The position numbers and the translations under genes are program-made. Below, piece by piece: positions 30,781 to 38,833 of a stretch of 51,657 nt of DNA. The stretch comes from a virus. The number at the start of each line of letters is the position of its first letter. Position 1 is the first letter of the stretch. The notes beneath the pieces were generated by a model that had not been told where the DNA came from, did not search any database, and saw only the letters and a list, made by a program, of their open reading frames with translations. The stretch covers positions 1 through 51,657 of IMG/VR virus record IMGVR_UViG_3300030331_000022; one strand, 5' to 3'.

Positions 30781-31520
30781 TTGATGTGAAATATATAAAT
30801 CATATGGGTACTGACATTACAGTTGTAAATGCTGCACGTGTTAGCTTTGGAAAAAAATCAGATTTTGTGTGCACTGACATGATAATAGGCAAGTACGAGA
30901 TGAAAGAGGCTGATACAAAGCTGATCAAATATCTTGCCAAACACAAACATATGTCACCCTTTGGACATTGTTTTGCTACCTTTCATGTCAAGGCTCCTAT
31001 ATTTGTGGCACGTCAGCTAGTCAAGCATAAATTCCTACGTTGGAACGAGATCAGCCGTAGGTATGTAGACAGTGAGCCTGAGTTTTATATCCCTGAGTTT
31101 CGTAAAGCAGTTAAAAATAAAAAACAGGGATCAGGGGGAGTCATAAACTCTGAAAACTTACGTATTAGATTTGAAAGAAATATGGTAAGTGCAAAGCATA
31201 AGTACGAATATCTATTACATCAAAACGTATGTCCAGAACAAGCACGTATGGTGTTGCCACAAAATACTATGACTGAGTGGTACTGGTCAGGCAGTCTTGA
31301 TGCCTTTGCTGATATGTGTAATCTGCGTTGTGCTTCTGATACACAATACGAAACACGGTTAGTCGCAACAAAGGTTAGTGACAGTATGAAAGTATTATTT
31401 CCTGTGTCTTGGGATGCTTTAGTAAAAGTTAATGGACATCAAGCAGAAAAAATGACTGATGTTGCAGTATTTTCAGAAGACATATGGCAGGATGGTGATG
31501 GCGGGGAGTTATTTACATGA
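30777..31520 (+). CDS. thyX: Flavin-dependent thymidylate synthase
   Basis: 247 residues from ATG 30777, overlapping the helicase stop (ATGA). The ThyX signature appears as KHKFLRWNEISRRY at residues 83-96, next to FVARQLV; the usual RHR is KHK here. VNAARVSFGK at the N-terminus and ARMVLPQNTMTEWYWSGS near the C-terminus are typical of the FAD/dUMP site, with EQARMVLP marking the family. It methylates dUMP to dTMP using FADH2, supplying thymidine for the AT-rich phage DNA. Confidence 0.92.
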   Translation: MIDVKYINHMGTDITVVNAARVSFGKKSDFVCTDMIIGKYEMKEADTKLIKYLAKHKHMSPFGHCFATFHVKAPIFVARQLVKHKFLRWNEISRRYVDSEPEFYIPEFRKAVKNKKQGSGGVINSENLRIRFERNMVSAKHKYEYLLHQNVCPEQARMVLPQNTMTEWYWSGSLDAFADMCNLRCASDTQYETRLVATKVSDSMKVLFPVSWDALVKVNGHQAEKMTDVAVFSEDIWQDGDGGELFT

Positions 31521-31948
31521 TACATAAATTTATGAATAATATACCAGAGTTTTGCCTTAGTCACTGGCTACTCAGGATACCTTTAGCAATTGTGTTTATA
31601 CAACAGGGATTTTCTAAGTTCCCTATAACACTTGAGGATGCAAGTTCATTTGGACTACCTTTAGTTGTATGGTCATTTGCTGCGTACGGAGAACTCGGTG
31701 CAGGTATAGGTTTAATAGTGAGTGGTATTATAGGACTAAGTATTTGGGACTTTTGGATTAGAGATATGTTTGCATTTTGGGCAGACTTACTGACACGTTT
31801 CTGTGGTATTACCATTTGTTGTGTTATGACTGGTGTTATATGGGTGGGTGAACCAGATAGTTTAACTGACGTATTACTATATGATAACTTACATGTTTTA
31901 TTGTGGGTTGGTGGTTTGTTCTTTGCCCTAAGAGGAATGAGAGCATGA
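31517..31948 (+). CDS. DoxX-like four-helix membrane protein
   Basis: A 143-residue membrane protein with about four helices: HWLLRIPLAIVFIQQGFSKF, GLPLVVWSFAAYGELGAGIG, LLTRFCGITICCVMTGVIWV and NLHVLLWVGGLFFALRGM. The RxxLaivFiqqGfsKf start and AygELgaGigLivsG segment match the DoxX/SURF4-type family. Role in phages unknown; cellular members are linked to redox and thiosulfate metabolism. ATGA overlaps on both sides tie it to thyX and the next zinc-ribbon gene. Confidence 0.75.
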   Translation: MIHKFMNNIPEFCLSHWLLRIPLAIVFIQQGFSKFPITLEDASSFGLPLVVWSFAAYGELGAGIGLIVSGIIGLSIWDFWIRDMFAFWADLLTRFCGITICCVMTGVIWVGEPDSLTDVLLYDNLHVLLWVGGLFFALRGMRA

Positions 31949-32103
31949 GAAGAACTAGTATAGTAGAGTGTCCGTGGTGCAAAGAGGCATTTGACTGGAG
32001 AGAAGACAGAGAATGCCCACATTGTAAAGACAAATATCAATGTGTAAGTTGTGGTGCACCCACCAAAAATACATGGTGTGGTTTTTGTTTAGAGGAAGAG
32101 TAA
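31945..32103 (+). CDS. 52-residue double zinc-ribbon protein
   Basis: From ATG 31945, overlapping the previous stop (ATGA), the protein has four CxxC knuckles: CPWC, CPHC, CVSC and CGFC, enough for two zinc ribbons in 52 residues, ending in an acidic LEEE. A start upstream at 31903 is also open but would overlap the DoxX-like gene. Probably nucleic-acid or protein binding. Confidence 0.75.
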   Translation: MRRTSIVECPWCKEAFDWREDRECPHCKDKYQCVSCGAPTKNTWCGFCLEEE

Positions 32104-32104
32104 A

Positions 32105-33127
32105 TTGAGACTAGAGAATGAAATAAAGTTAGACTTTAAAGATGTCTTAATAAGACCAAAGAGAAGCACTCTTGGTAGCCGTAAACAAGTTGAATTAACA
32201 AGAGATTTTAAGTTTAAAAATTCTCTTGGGATGTATCGTGGCATACCTGTAATGGCTGCTAACATGGATGGTGTTGGTACTTTTGAAATGGCAAAGGCTC
32301 TAAAAGATCTAGGTCTGTTTACTTGTTTAGTTAAGACCTACACATCTGAGGAGATCATTAACTTTTTTAAAAGTGATCAACGTTTATATCAAAGTGTGGC
32401 AGTAAGTATTGGTATTACTGATGATGATCTTATAAAGTGGCATGAGGTTTACTCTCATGAGCACAGTGTAAAATATGTTTGCATTGATGTTGCTAACGGC
32501 TACAGTGAAAACTTTGTAGATTTTGTAAAAGAGTTTAGAGGTAGATATCCTGAGATAGTTATTATAGCAGGTAACGTAGCCACTGGTGAAATGACAGAGG
32601 AACTAATACTAAGTGGTGCTGACATAGTTAAAGTTGGTATTGGTCCTGGGTCTGTTTGTACAACGAGAATAAAAACTGGTGTTGGTTATCCACAACTGTC
32701 AGCCATAATAGAATGTGCTGATGCTGCTCATGGTCTTGGTGGCTTAGTTATTGCTGATGGTGGTTGTACCTGTGCTGGTGATGTTGCAAAGGCTTTTGGT
32801 GCAGGTGCAGACTTTGTAATGCTAGGTGGTATGTTTGCTGGTCACGATGAGGGAGGTGTCGAAATAGTAGATGGCAAGGTTCAGTTCTACGGCATGAGTT
32901 CTAAAGCTGCCAATGACAAACACTTTGGTGGCTTAAAAGAATATAGAACATCTGAGGGTAGGGATGTACAGATACCACATAAAGGAGAGATAACTAATAC
33001 TGTCCAAGAAATACTTGGTGGCCTAAGATCATCCTGTACCTATGTTGGAGCTAGGAACTTAAAAAATTTAAGTAAATGCACAACTTTCGTTAGGTGCACA
33101 CAAACATATAATTCTGTTTTTTGTTAA
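32105..33127 (+). CDS. guaC: GMP reductase
   Basis: A 340-residue GuaC. The start is TTG 32105, supported because [20 protein letters not shown] matches the N-terminus of E. coli GuaC and AGGAAGAG lies before it. The catalytic Cys185 is in [66 protein letters not shown] and FYGMSSKAA follow the IMPDH/GMPR barrel. It reduces GMP to IMP and ammonia with NADPH, shifting purines toward AMP, which fits an AT-rich phage. It lies among nucleotide genes (thyX, RNR). Confidence 0.93.
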   Translation: MRLENEIKLDFKDVLIRPKRSTLGSRKQVELTRDFKFKNSLGMYRGIPVMAANMDGVGTFEMAKALKDLGLFTCLVKTYTSEEIINFFKSDQRLYQSVAVSIGITDDDLIKWHEVYSHEHSVKYVCIDVANGYSENFVDFVKEFRGRYPEIVIIAGNVATGEMTEELILSGADIVKVGIGPGSVCTTRIKTGVGYPQLSAIIECADAAHGLGGLVIADGGCTCAGDVAKAFGAGADFVMLGGMFAGHDEGGVEIVDGKVQFYGMSSKAANDKHFGGLKEYRTSEGRDVQIPHKGEITNTVQEILGGLRSSCTYVGARNLKNLSKCTTFVRCTQTYNSVFC

Positions 33128-33140
33128 GGGAGTTTGCTGA

Positions 33141-33383
33141 ATGATAGACAGACCTGAAGGTTATAAAGAGATAGTAATACGAACAAGTAACCCAAGAGTA
33201 TCTTGTAGTGGGGAGAACAATGACCACCCACTAGTTTACTATGATGTACCAAGAGATGGAACATATGTCGTTTGTGGCTACTGTGATATTAAATTTGTTT
33301 ATGAACCAGATAATGCAGACCACTGGACAGATAAGACTGAAAAGATTGCAAGGATTTGTTATAGTAGAGGATTTTTTGTATGA
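33141..33383 (+). CDS. zf-CHCC zinc-finger protein (NDUFS6-like fold)
   Basis: An 80-residue protein with Cys22 (RVSCSGENNDHP), His29, Cys45 and Cys48 (VVCGYCDIKFVYE), the order and spacing of the zf-CHCC family known from NDUFS6 and small alphaproteobacterial proteins. The C-terminal 25 residues are helical. GGGAG precedes its ATG. Likely host-derived; function in the phage unknown. Confidence 0.75.
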   Translation: MIDRPEGYKEIVIRTSNPRVSCSGENNDHPLVYYDVPRDGTYVVCGYCDIKFVYEPDNADHWTDKTEKIARICYSRGFFV

Positions 33384-33568
33384 CACCTAGAGAAGAAGCA
33401 CAGATAGAAGCAGAGAAAACTTACGTAGCTTTTTTAGAAAAAAGCAAACGTGTGTTGATAGTTAGTGTGTTGGTGCTTTTGCTTTTAGCTTTTTGCAGTG
33501 ACTTTGACACACCAACAAATTATAACGGTGAGGTTTATGCCCCCAAAAACATAGGAGAAGATAGATGA
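33380..33568 (+). CDS. Small single-pass membrane protein
   Basis: A 62-residue protein: a charged helix (REEAQIEAEKTYVAFLEKSK), one membrane helix (VLIVSVLVLLLLAFC) and a short polar tail. Because the N-terminus is charged and cytoplasmic, the tail is probably periplasmic. ATGA overlaps with both neighbours. Confidence 0.65.
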   Translation: MTPREEAQIEAEKTYVAFLEKSKRVLIVSVLVLLLLAFCSDFDTPTNYNGEVYAPKNIGEDR

Positions 33569-33669
33569 ATCATAATTTTTATATTAGAGAACTGTCTGAA
33601 AGAGTTTTTGAACTTGAAAAAAAAGTAGCTATACTAGAAGAAAAACTCAAGGAGACTAAGAATGTTTAG
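33565..33669 (+). CDS. 34-residue coiled-coil microprotein
   Basis: ATG 33565 overlaps the previous stop and TAG 33669 overlaps the next start region. It encodes MNHNFYIRELSERVFELEKK followed by VAILEEKLKETKNV: a clean heptad pattern (L, V, L, V, L, L) as in a leucine-zipper. The perfect chain of overlaps supports translation. Confidence 0.6.
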   Translation: MNHNFYIRELSERVFELEKKVAILEEKLKETKNV

Positions 33670-33997
33670 AGCAATACTAGCTGCCTGTATGATAGCAGGT
33701 GGAGCACAAGCAGGTGAGTGGCAAACAAAACCTGTAATATGTGGAGGTGAGGAAGAAACATTTAGCACATTAGCCTTGATGGAGCAACGCCTTGTATATA
33801 AGGCAATGCAGTATACAACAGTCAAAGATCCAGATGATTTAATAGATGGACTATCTGATAATCCTGTGTTATTACATATGGCTATCTACATGAACTTAGA
33901 TACAGGCACGTACACAGTATTGGAATATCATGACTTGTACAAACAGTTTTGCCTGATTAGTTATGGCAATCAAGGGATGTTTGTAAATGGTGATTAA
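33662..33997 (+). CDS. Exported protein, function unknown
   Basis: A 111-residue protein with a short signal peptide (MFRAILAACMIAGGAQAGEW, likely cut after AQA) and a mature part with conserved-looking ICGGEEETFSTLALMEQRL, MNLDTGTYTVLEYHD and QFCLISYGNQG; two cysteines could form a disulfide. The layout is that of small secreted phage proteins of unknown function that I recall from pelagic myoviruses. It should act in the periplasm. Confidence 0.7.
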   Translation: MFRAILAACMIAGGAQAGEWQTKPVICGGEEETFSTLALMEQRLVYKAMQYTTVKDPDDLIDGLSDNPVLLHMAIYMNLDTGTYTVLEYHDLYKQFCLISYGNQGMFVNGD

Positions 33998-34208
33998 ACC
34001 AATGACTCAAGAAGAACGTCAACGTGCAAAGGAGAAACAATATATGAATAGTAATATGAGCACAGAGATTGCGTTGTATAATGCAATGAAAAAACATGAT
34101 TTAACTTTAGCAGAGGCAGTACAAGCAATGGAGATATTTGCAAATGACAAAGAGTTTCAAAATGATCTTGACAGATTCTATGGAAATGAGGTATTCATAG
34201 AAGAATGA
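33987..34208 (+). CDS. Small helical protein before DNA polymerase
   Basis: A 73-residue protein (MTQEERQRAKEKQYMNSNMS; YNAMKKHDLTLAEAVQAMEI; DLDRFYGNEVFIEE). The 'HDLTLAEAVQAM' segment looks like a helix-turn. Overlaps the previous gene by 11 bases and the polymerase start (ATGA) by 4. Starts at 34005 or 34044 are alternatives. Function unknown. Confidence 0.6.
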   Translation: MVIKPMTQEERQRAKEKQYMNSNMSTEIALYNAMKKHDLTLAEAVQAMEIFANDKEFQNDLDRFYGNEVFIEE

Positions 34209-36256
34209 AACACTTAACACTTGACATAGAAAACACTGTGACAAAAAGAAACGGCAAGATACATCTTGATCCGTTTGAACCAGAGAATACATTGGTTATG
34301 GTGGGTATGCTAGATGATCTTGGTAACGAAGCACTAGTGACATTTGATCACTCAGAGCATCCTCCCACCCAAGAGGGAGCACAGATAGTACAACGATTAC
34401 TTGATCGTGCTCCCTTACTAATTATGCATAATGCTGCACACGATCTTGTGTGGCTATGGGAATCAGGATTTAAATATGATGGCAAAATATTTGACACCAT
34501 GCTAGGTGAGTACGTTTTACAACGTGGTGTTAAAGAGCCTTTGTCTCTTGAGGCTTGTGCCATTAGGTATGACCTTGATACTAAGAAGCAAGATACTATG
34601 AAAGAGTATTTTAAGAAAGATGTGTCGGTAAAAGACATACCTTATGCAGAGTTGCAAGAGTATTTGTCTTTTGATTTGAAAGCTACACAACAATTGTACC
34701 TTTGTTTAGTGACATTGTACGAGGAGTGTAGCACACTGGAAGGGACACTGCGTCTTACTAATCAACTTGCAGTTTACCTAGCACGTATATACCAACGTGG
34801 CTTTGCTGTTGATATGTCTGTGCTTGATCAAGTTAGGCAAGAGTTTACAGAGGAACGAGATAACCTTGTCTCTAGTCTTGAAGCACAGGTGATTGATCTA
34901 ATGGGTTTTAGGCCAATCAATCTTAACAGTCCAGAGCAATTGTCTTGGGTTATCTATAGTAGCAAACCCAAAGACAAAAAAACATGGCCTGATATGTTTG
35001 ATCAACGTATGGATAGACAAGATGTCCAGTATCAGATACGTAACAATAGCATTAAGTTGTACAAACAAAAGGCAATGCAATGTAATGTATGCAAAGGTAA
35101 TGGAAAGATACGAAAGGTAAAGAAAGATGGAACACCATATGCAAAACCTAATAACTGTGCTACATGTAATGCCAGTGGTTTTCTATTTCTGGATACTAAT
35201 GAGATAGCTGGACTAAGATTCAGTAGGGATGTAGATAATCCTAAATGGATTAGTGCCAATGGCTTTAGCACCAGTAAAGATAATCTAGTGTATCTAGAGG
35301 GTATTGCACGTAGCAGAGGTAATACTAAGGCAGAAAAGTTTTTGTCCAGTGTACGTAGGTTGTCAGCAGTGGAAACCTACCTGTCCAGTTTTGTAGAGGG
35401 CATTGCAACTCACGTCAAGCCTGACGGTAAACTTCATGTAAGGTTGTTGCAACACCGCACTGGTACTGGCAGGTTGTCAGGGGCTGATCCTAACATGCAA
35501 AACATGCCACGTGGCGGTACGTTTCCTGTCAAACGTGTATTCAAGTCACGATGGGATGGCGGTAGTGTGATGGAGGCTGACTTTGCACAGTTAGAATTTC
35601 GTGTGGCTGCGTTTCTATCACAGGACACCACTGCTATTAACGAGGTAGCTACTGGCTTTGATGTGCACAGTTATACCGCCAAGGTTATTACAGATGCTGG
35701 TCAGTCTATCAGCAGACAGGAAGCAAAGGCACACACATTTGCCCCTTTGTATGGGGCAAGTGGCTTTGGTAGAACCAAGGCAGAGGCTGCTTATTATCAG
35801 CAGTTTACAACCAAGTACAGTGGCATTGCCAAGTGGCATGAGTCTTTGGCAAAGGAAGCATTAAATACAGGCAAGATTACTACTCCATCTGGACGTGAGT
35901 TTGCTTTTCCTGACGTAGAACGTAGACGTTATGGAGGTGTGACATTTTTCACACAGATTAAAAATTATCCCGTACAATCGTTTGCAACTGCTGACATTGT
36001 ACCTATATCTCTGATATATATCGACAAGATGCTAGAGATAAATAAATTAAATAGTTGCATCGTCAACACAGTACACGATAGTATTATTATTGATGTGCAC
36101 CCTAACGAGAAGGAGAAAGTATTAAGGATTATAAACCGTACTAATGAAGTGCTTACGTCACTGGTAAACAAACGGTGGAATTTGGATTTAAATGTACCTT
36201 TATTATTAGAGGCAAAAATTGGTCCGAATTGGCTTGACACAAAGGACGTAGCCTGA
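34205..36256 (+). CDS. polA: Family A DNA polymerase with DnaJ-type zinc insert
   Basis: A 683-residue polymerase. The 3'-5' exonuclease has D7 and E9 (LDIEN), MHNAAHDLVW (D80) and YLSFDLKATQQLY. The polymerase has motif A VMEADFAQLEFR (D459), motif B SRQEAKAHTFAPLYG with R504, K508, F512 and Y516, and motif C NTVHDSIIID (H624, D625). F512 aligns with E. coli Pol I Phe762. Between the two parts, residues 291-328 contain CNVCKGNGK and CATCNASG (Cys293, 296, 318, 321), a half DnaJ zinc finger. This architecture is, to my knowledge, described for phage HMO-2011. The gene follows a 4-base overlap with the previous gene. Confidence 0.95.
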   Translation: MKHLTLDIENTVTKRNGKIHLDPFEPENTLVMVGMLDDLGNEALVTFDHSEHPPTQEGAQIVQRLLDRAPLLIMHNAAHDLVWLWESGFKYDGKIFDTMLGEYVLQRGVKEPLSLEACAIRYDLDTKKQDTMKEYFKKDVSVKDIPYAELQEYLSFDLKATQQLYLCLVTLYEECSTLEGTLRLTNQLAVYLARIYQRGFAVDMSVLDQVRQEFTEERDNLVSSLEAQVIDLMGFRPINLNSPEQLSWVIYSSKPKDKKTWPDMFDQRMDRQDVQYQIRNNSIKLYKQKAMQCNVCKGNGKIRKVKKDGTPYAKPNNCATCNASGFLFLDTNEIAGLRFSRDVDNPKWISANGFSTSKDNLVYLEGIARSRGNTKAEKFLSSVRRLSAVETYLSSFVEGIATHVKPDGKLHVRLLQHRTGTGRLSGADPNMQNMPRGGTFPVKRVFKSRWDGGSVMEADFAQLEFRVAAFLSQDTTAINEVATGFDVHSYTAKVITDAGQSISRQEAKAHTFAPLYGASGFGRTKAEAAYYQQFTTKYSGIAKWHESLAKEALNTGKITTPSGREFAFPDVERRRYGGVTFFTQIKNYPVQSFATADIVPISLIYIDKMLEINKLNSCIVNTVHDSIIIDVHPNEKEKVLRIINRTNEVLTSLVNKRWNLDLNVPLLLEAKIGPNWLDTKDVA

Positions 36257-36262
36257 TATAAC
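36234..36262 (+). promoter_or_regulatory. Candidate promoter before the putative SSB gene
   Basis: TTGACA (36234-36239), 17-base spacer, TATAAC (36257-36262), overlapping the last codons of the polymerase gene. A start near 36269 would give a leader of about 30 bases with AAAGGAG before ATG 36298. Near-consensus; same -10 as the capsid promoter. Confidence 0.6.
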
Positions 36263-36297
36263 TATACATCTGTAACAAAAGAAAAGGAGATACATAT

Positions 36298-37194
36298 ATG
36301 ACAATGGTAGAAACATTTAACACATCAGATTACAACTCAATGGCTGCTACACTTGGGATGGCAGCAGACAATAAACCGTCCCGTGATAGTTCCACACTTG
36401 CACGATTGCGTATCAATCACTCACCTATCATGGGTGAGCAAGAGGTAAATGGTAAAAAGGTAAAGCTAGAGGTTGTAGCTGGTGGCACGTATAAGTTGGA
36501 GATTCCTGATGGGCCAACTTACTACGCAGAATCTGCCACTATACGTCCATACATGCAAAGGTTTATGTATAAACGATTTATCATGGGTAGTGATTCAGCA
36601 CCTAATCGTTATGTTAAAACGATTATGGCTGATAACCTAAACATTGATCTAAAAGACAATGATGGTGGTTTTAACTGTGGTAAACCTGCAGGATGGATAG
36701 AGGACTTCAAGGCTTTGCCTCAAAAAACACAAGACTTGATCCGACAGATTAAACGTGTTCGTGTAATGTTTGGCACAGTAACACTTGTTAATCCTGTAGA
36801 CTTGAATGGCAACCCTGTCAACCAAGAGTTAGACAATACCCCATTCATATGGGAGATTGAAAACCGTGATGCTTTTAAGATGGCTGGAGGTATCTTTGCC
36901 AAGCTAGGCAAGATGCGTAGGCTACCACCGATGCACACAATCAAGTCAGCCACACAAGAACGTAGCTTACCTAATGGTAACAGTTTCTTCTTACCTGATT
37001 TGGAGTTGGATATCACTAACTCGTTAGACTTAGATGCAGGTGCACAAGAAACACTAACAAACTTCTTGGCTTGGATTGCAAACTATAACGAGTACATATC
37101 TAACGCATGGGATGAAAACTCAGGTAAACACGAGGACATTCCATTCGATGATGTGGACGATATCATTGATGCAGATATGGAAGAATTTGCGTGA
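36298..37194 (+). CDS. Probable single-stranded DNA-binding protein
   Basis: A 298-residue protein. The body is beta-rich (KKVKLEVVAGGTYKLEIPDG, RVRVMFGTVTLVNP, NTPFIWEIENRDAFKMA) and the C-terminus is strongly acidic (PFDDVDDIIDADMEEFA), the hallmark of phage and bacterial SSB tails that recruit replication partners. It lies between DNA polymerase and two nucleases, the place of gp2.5 in T7-like phages, and has its own likely promoter. There is no sequence match I can name, so the call rests on layout and context. Confidence 0.55.
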   Translation: MTMVETFNTSDYNSMAATLGMAADNKPSRDSSTLARLRINHSPIMGEQEVNGKKVKLEVVAGGTYKLEIPDGPTYYAESATIRPYMQRFMYKRFIMGSDSAPNRYVKTIMADNLNIDLKDNDGGFNCGKPAGWIEDFKALPQKTQDLIRQIKRVRVMFGTVTLVNPVDLNGNPVNQELDNTPFIWEIENRDAFKMAGGIFAKLGKMRRLPPMHTIKSATQERSLPNGNSFFLPDLELDITNSLDLDAGAQETLTNFLAWIANYNEYISNAWDENSGKHEDIPFDDVDDIIDADMEEFA

Positions 37195-38045
37195 TAAACC
37201 ATCCAGCCGAACTAAAGATACATCAGTATCTGGAGAACGCAGCCAATGGCAAGTCAGAGATATCTGATGAAACTATTGACCGTGTTTCTTCAGATATTGC
37301 TGATGCATTGAAACGACAGTTTGGCTCTGGTAATAAACGTGACAAGTTTAGGTTAAGGATGTCCAACATTGGTCGTCCTACTTGTCAGCTTTGGTTTGAT
37401 AAAAATAAACCTGATGAGGCATTGCCAAAGCCAACCACATTTGTAATGAACATGATGATAGGAGACATAGTTGAGGCAGTGTTTAAAGGTATTCTTAAAG
37501 AGGCTAAAGTAGACTTTAAAGATACTGATAAAGTTAGCCTTGCAGTGGGAGACACTGATGATACTTATGTTTCTGGGTCGTATGACCTTATAATGGACGA
37601 TGCAGTTGATGACATCAAGTCTGCATCTGATTATAGTTACAAACACAAGTTTGACTCATACGAGTCACTGGAAAAGAGTGATCCGTTTGGTTACATAAGT
37701 CAACTTGCAGGATATGCTCGTGCAGCAGGTAGAAAACTAGGTGGCTGGTGGGTAATAAACAAAGCAAGTGGACAGTTTAAATATGTCAAGGCAAAGACAG
37801 ATGTGCCTAGACAAATAAATAAAATAAGGAGGGTAGTAGAAACTATAAACCTGAATGACTTCAGGAGATGCTTTTCCCCTGTACCCGAAACGTTTAGGGG
37901 GAAAGCAACTGGTAACTATATACTTGACGATAGTTGTAGATTTTGCGATTATCGGTTTGCATGTTGGCCTAGCCTAAAAGAAATACCATCTCGTGTATCT
38001 CAAGCTAAAGTGCCACCAATTGTACAATACGTAGAAGAGGAATAA
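37191..38045 (+). CDS. Cas4/RecB-like PD-(D/E)XK exonuclease with Fe-S cluster
   Basis: A 284-residue protein with PD-(D/E)XK motifs: SGSYDLIMDD (D132), VDDIKSASDY (D141, K143) and YISQLAGYARA (Q171, Y175). Four cysteines, one at 65 (RPTCQLW) and three near the C-terminus in CRFCDYRFAC (249, 252, 258), are spaced as in the iron-sulfur domain of Cas4/AddB nucleases. It overlaps the SSB-like stop (ATGA). Likely a 5'-3' exonuclease for recombination or host-DNA breakdown, working with the SSB-like protein and the resolvase. Confidence 0.82.
   Translation: MINHPAELKIHQYLENAANGKSEISDETIDRVSSDIADALKRQFGSGNKRDKFRLRMSNIGRPTCQLWFDKNKPDEALPKPTTFVMNMMIGDIVEAVFKGILKEAKVDFKDTDKVSLAVGDTDDTYVSGSYDLIMDDAVDDIKSASDYSYKHKFDSYESLEKSDPFGYISQLAGYARAAGRKLGGWWVINKASGQFKYVKAKTDVPRQINKIRRVVETINLNDFRRCFSPVPETFRGKATGNYILDDSCRFCDYRFACWPSLKEIPSRVSQAKVPPIVQYVEEE
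37361..37374. promoter_or_regulatory. Near-copy of the early palindrome (GTCCAACATTGGTC)
   Basis: Matches copy 1 at 13 of 14 bases (one A-to-T change in the right arm). It lies 170 bases into the exonuclease gene. Could be chance. Confidence 0.35.
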
Positions 38046-38047
38046 TA

Positions 38048-38500
38048 GTGAACCATAAACAGTTTAAAGCTGCAATGAAGCATGGGTATAGGAGTGGTCT
38101 TGAAATAAAGGTCAAAGACTTTTTAAGAGAACATAAGATACCTATCAAGTACGAATGCTTAAAGATTGAGTGGGAAGACTTGATGTATCGTACCTATACC
38201 CCTGACTTTATTTTACCTAACGGTATTATTGTTGAGGTCAAGGGTAGATTCACTGCGACTGATAGGCGCAAACACGTTTGTATCAAGAAACAACATCCTA
38301 AGTTGGATATTCGTTTTGTATTTGAGAGTAGTAGACGCAAGCTAAGTAAAGGTGCTAAAACTACGTATGCCTCATGGTGTGAACGTAACAAGTTTGCATA
38401 CTGTGATCGTGTAATACCTATAGAGTGGCTAAAAGAAAAAGGTAAGAATATGCATCCAGAGTTTATTCAGTTTCCTTTAAAAAAAGTAAAGAGAGGTTAG
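38048..38500 (+). CDS. T7 endonuclease I-like Holliday-junction resolvase
   Basis: A 150-residue protein starting at GTG 38048. The active-site residues of T7 endonuclease I are all visible and nearly in register: E19 (RSGLEIKV), D53 (YTPDFILP), E63 and K65 (GIIVEVKGRF). The overall length equals T7 gp3 (149). It resolves branched replication and recombination intermediates before packaging. It begins 3 bases after the exonuclease stop. Confidence 0.9.
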   Translation: MNHKQFKAAMKHGYRSGLEIKVKDFLREHKIPIKYECLKIEWEDLMYRTYTPDFILPNGIIVEVKGRFTATDRRKHVCIKKQHPKLDIRFVFESSRRKLSKGAKTTYASWCERNKFAYCDRVIPIEWLKEKGKNMHPEFIQFPLKKVKRG

Positions 38501-38501
38501 C

Positions 38502-38822
38502 ATGGGTACAGTATTTCAACAGTTCGATGACAACGATATATTAATACGTCTGTCTCCCTTCCTAGATGAACAAGATGGGTGGACAGGTGAAGTGTTGGTA
38601 GGCATAGCAACATCAGAAGATAACTATCTTAGTGAAAATGATTATTTTCATATCATGCAATTAGGATCTATGTTATGTGCAGCAGTTCCTTTAATGGAAG
38701 AAAGTGAAACATTTAGAAAAATGCTTTACGAGTACACACAAAATGTGTTAGAAGAGGAGAGAAAAGAAAAAAAGAAAAAAGTAGTAGAGAAACACGACAA
38801 TATAATTAAGGTAAACTTTTGA
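38502..38822 (+). CDS. Small acidic protein, function unknown
   Basis: A 106-residue protein (FQQFDDNDILIRLSPFLDEQ; NDYFHIMQLGSMLCAAVPLM; a Lys/Glu coiled stretch EERKEKKKKVVEKHDN). I recall similar 'DDxDIxIxLxPFLDxxxxWTGEVxVxI' phage proteins, without function. One base separates it from the resolvase. Confidence 0.65.
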   Translation: MGTVFQQFDDNDILIRLSPFLDEQDGWTGEVLVGIATSEDNYLSENDYFHIMQLGSMLCAAVPLMEESETFRKMLYEYTQNVLEEERKEKKKKVVEKHDNIIKVNF

Positions 38823-38833
38823 AAGGATCACGA

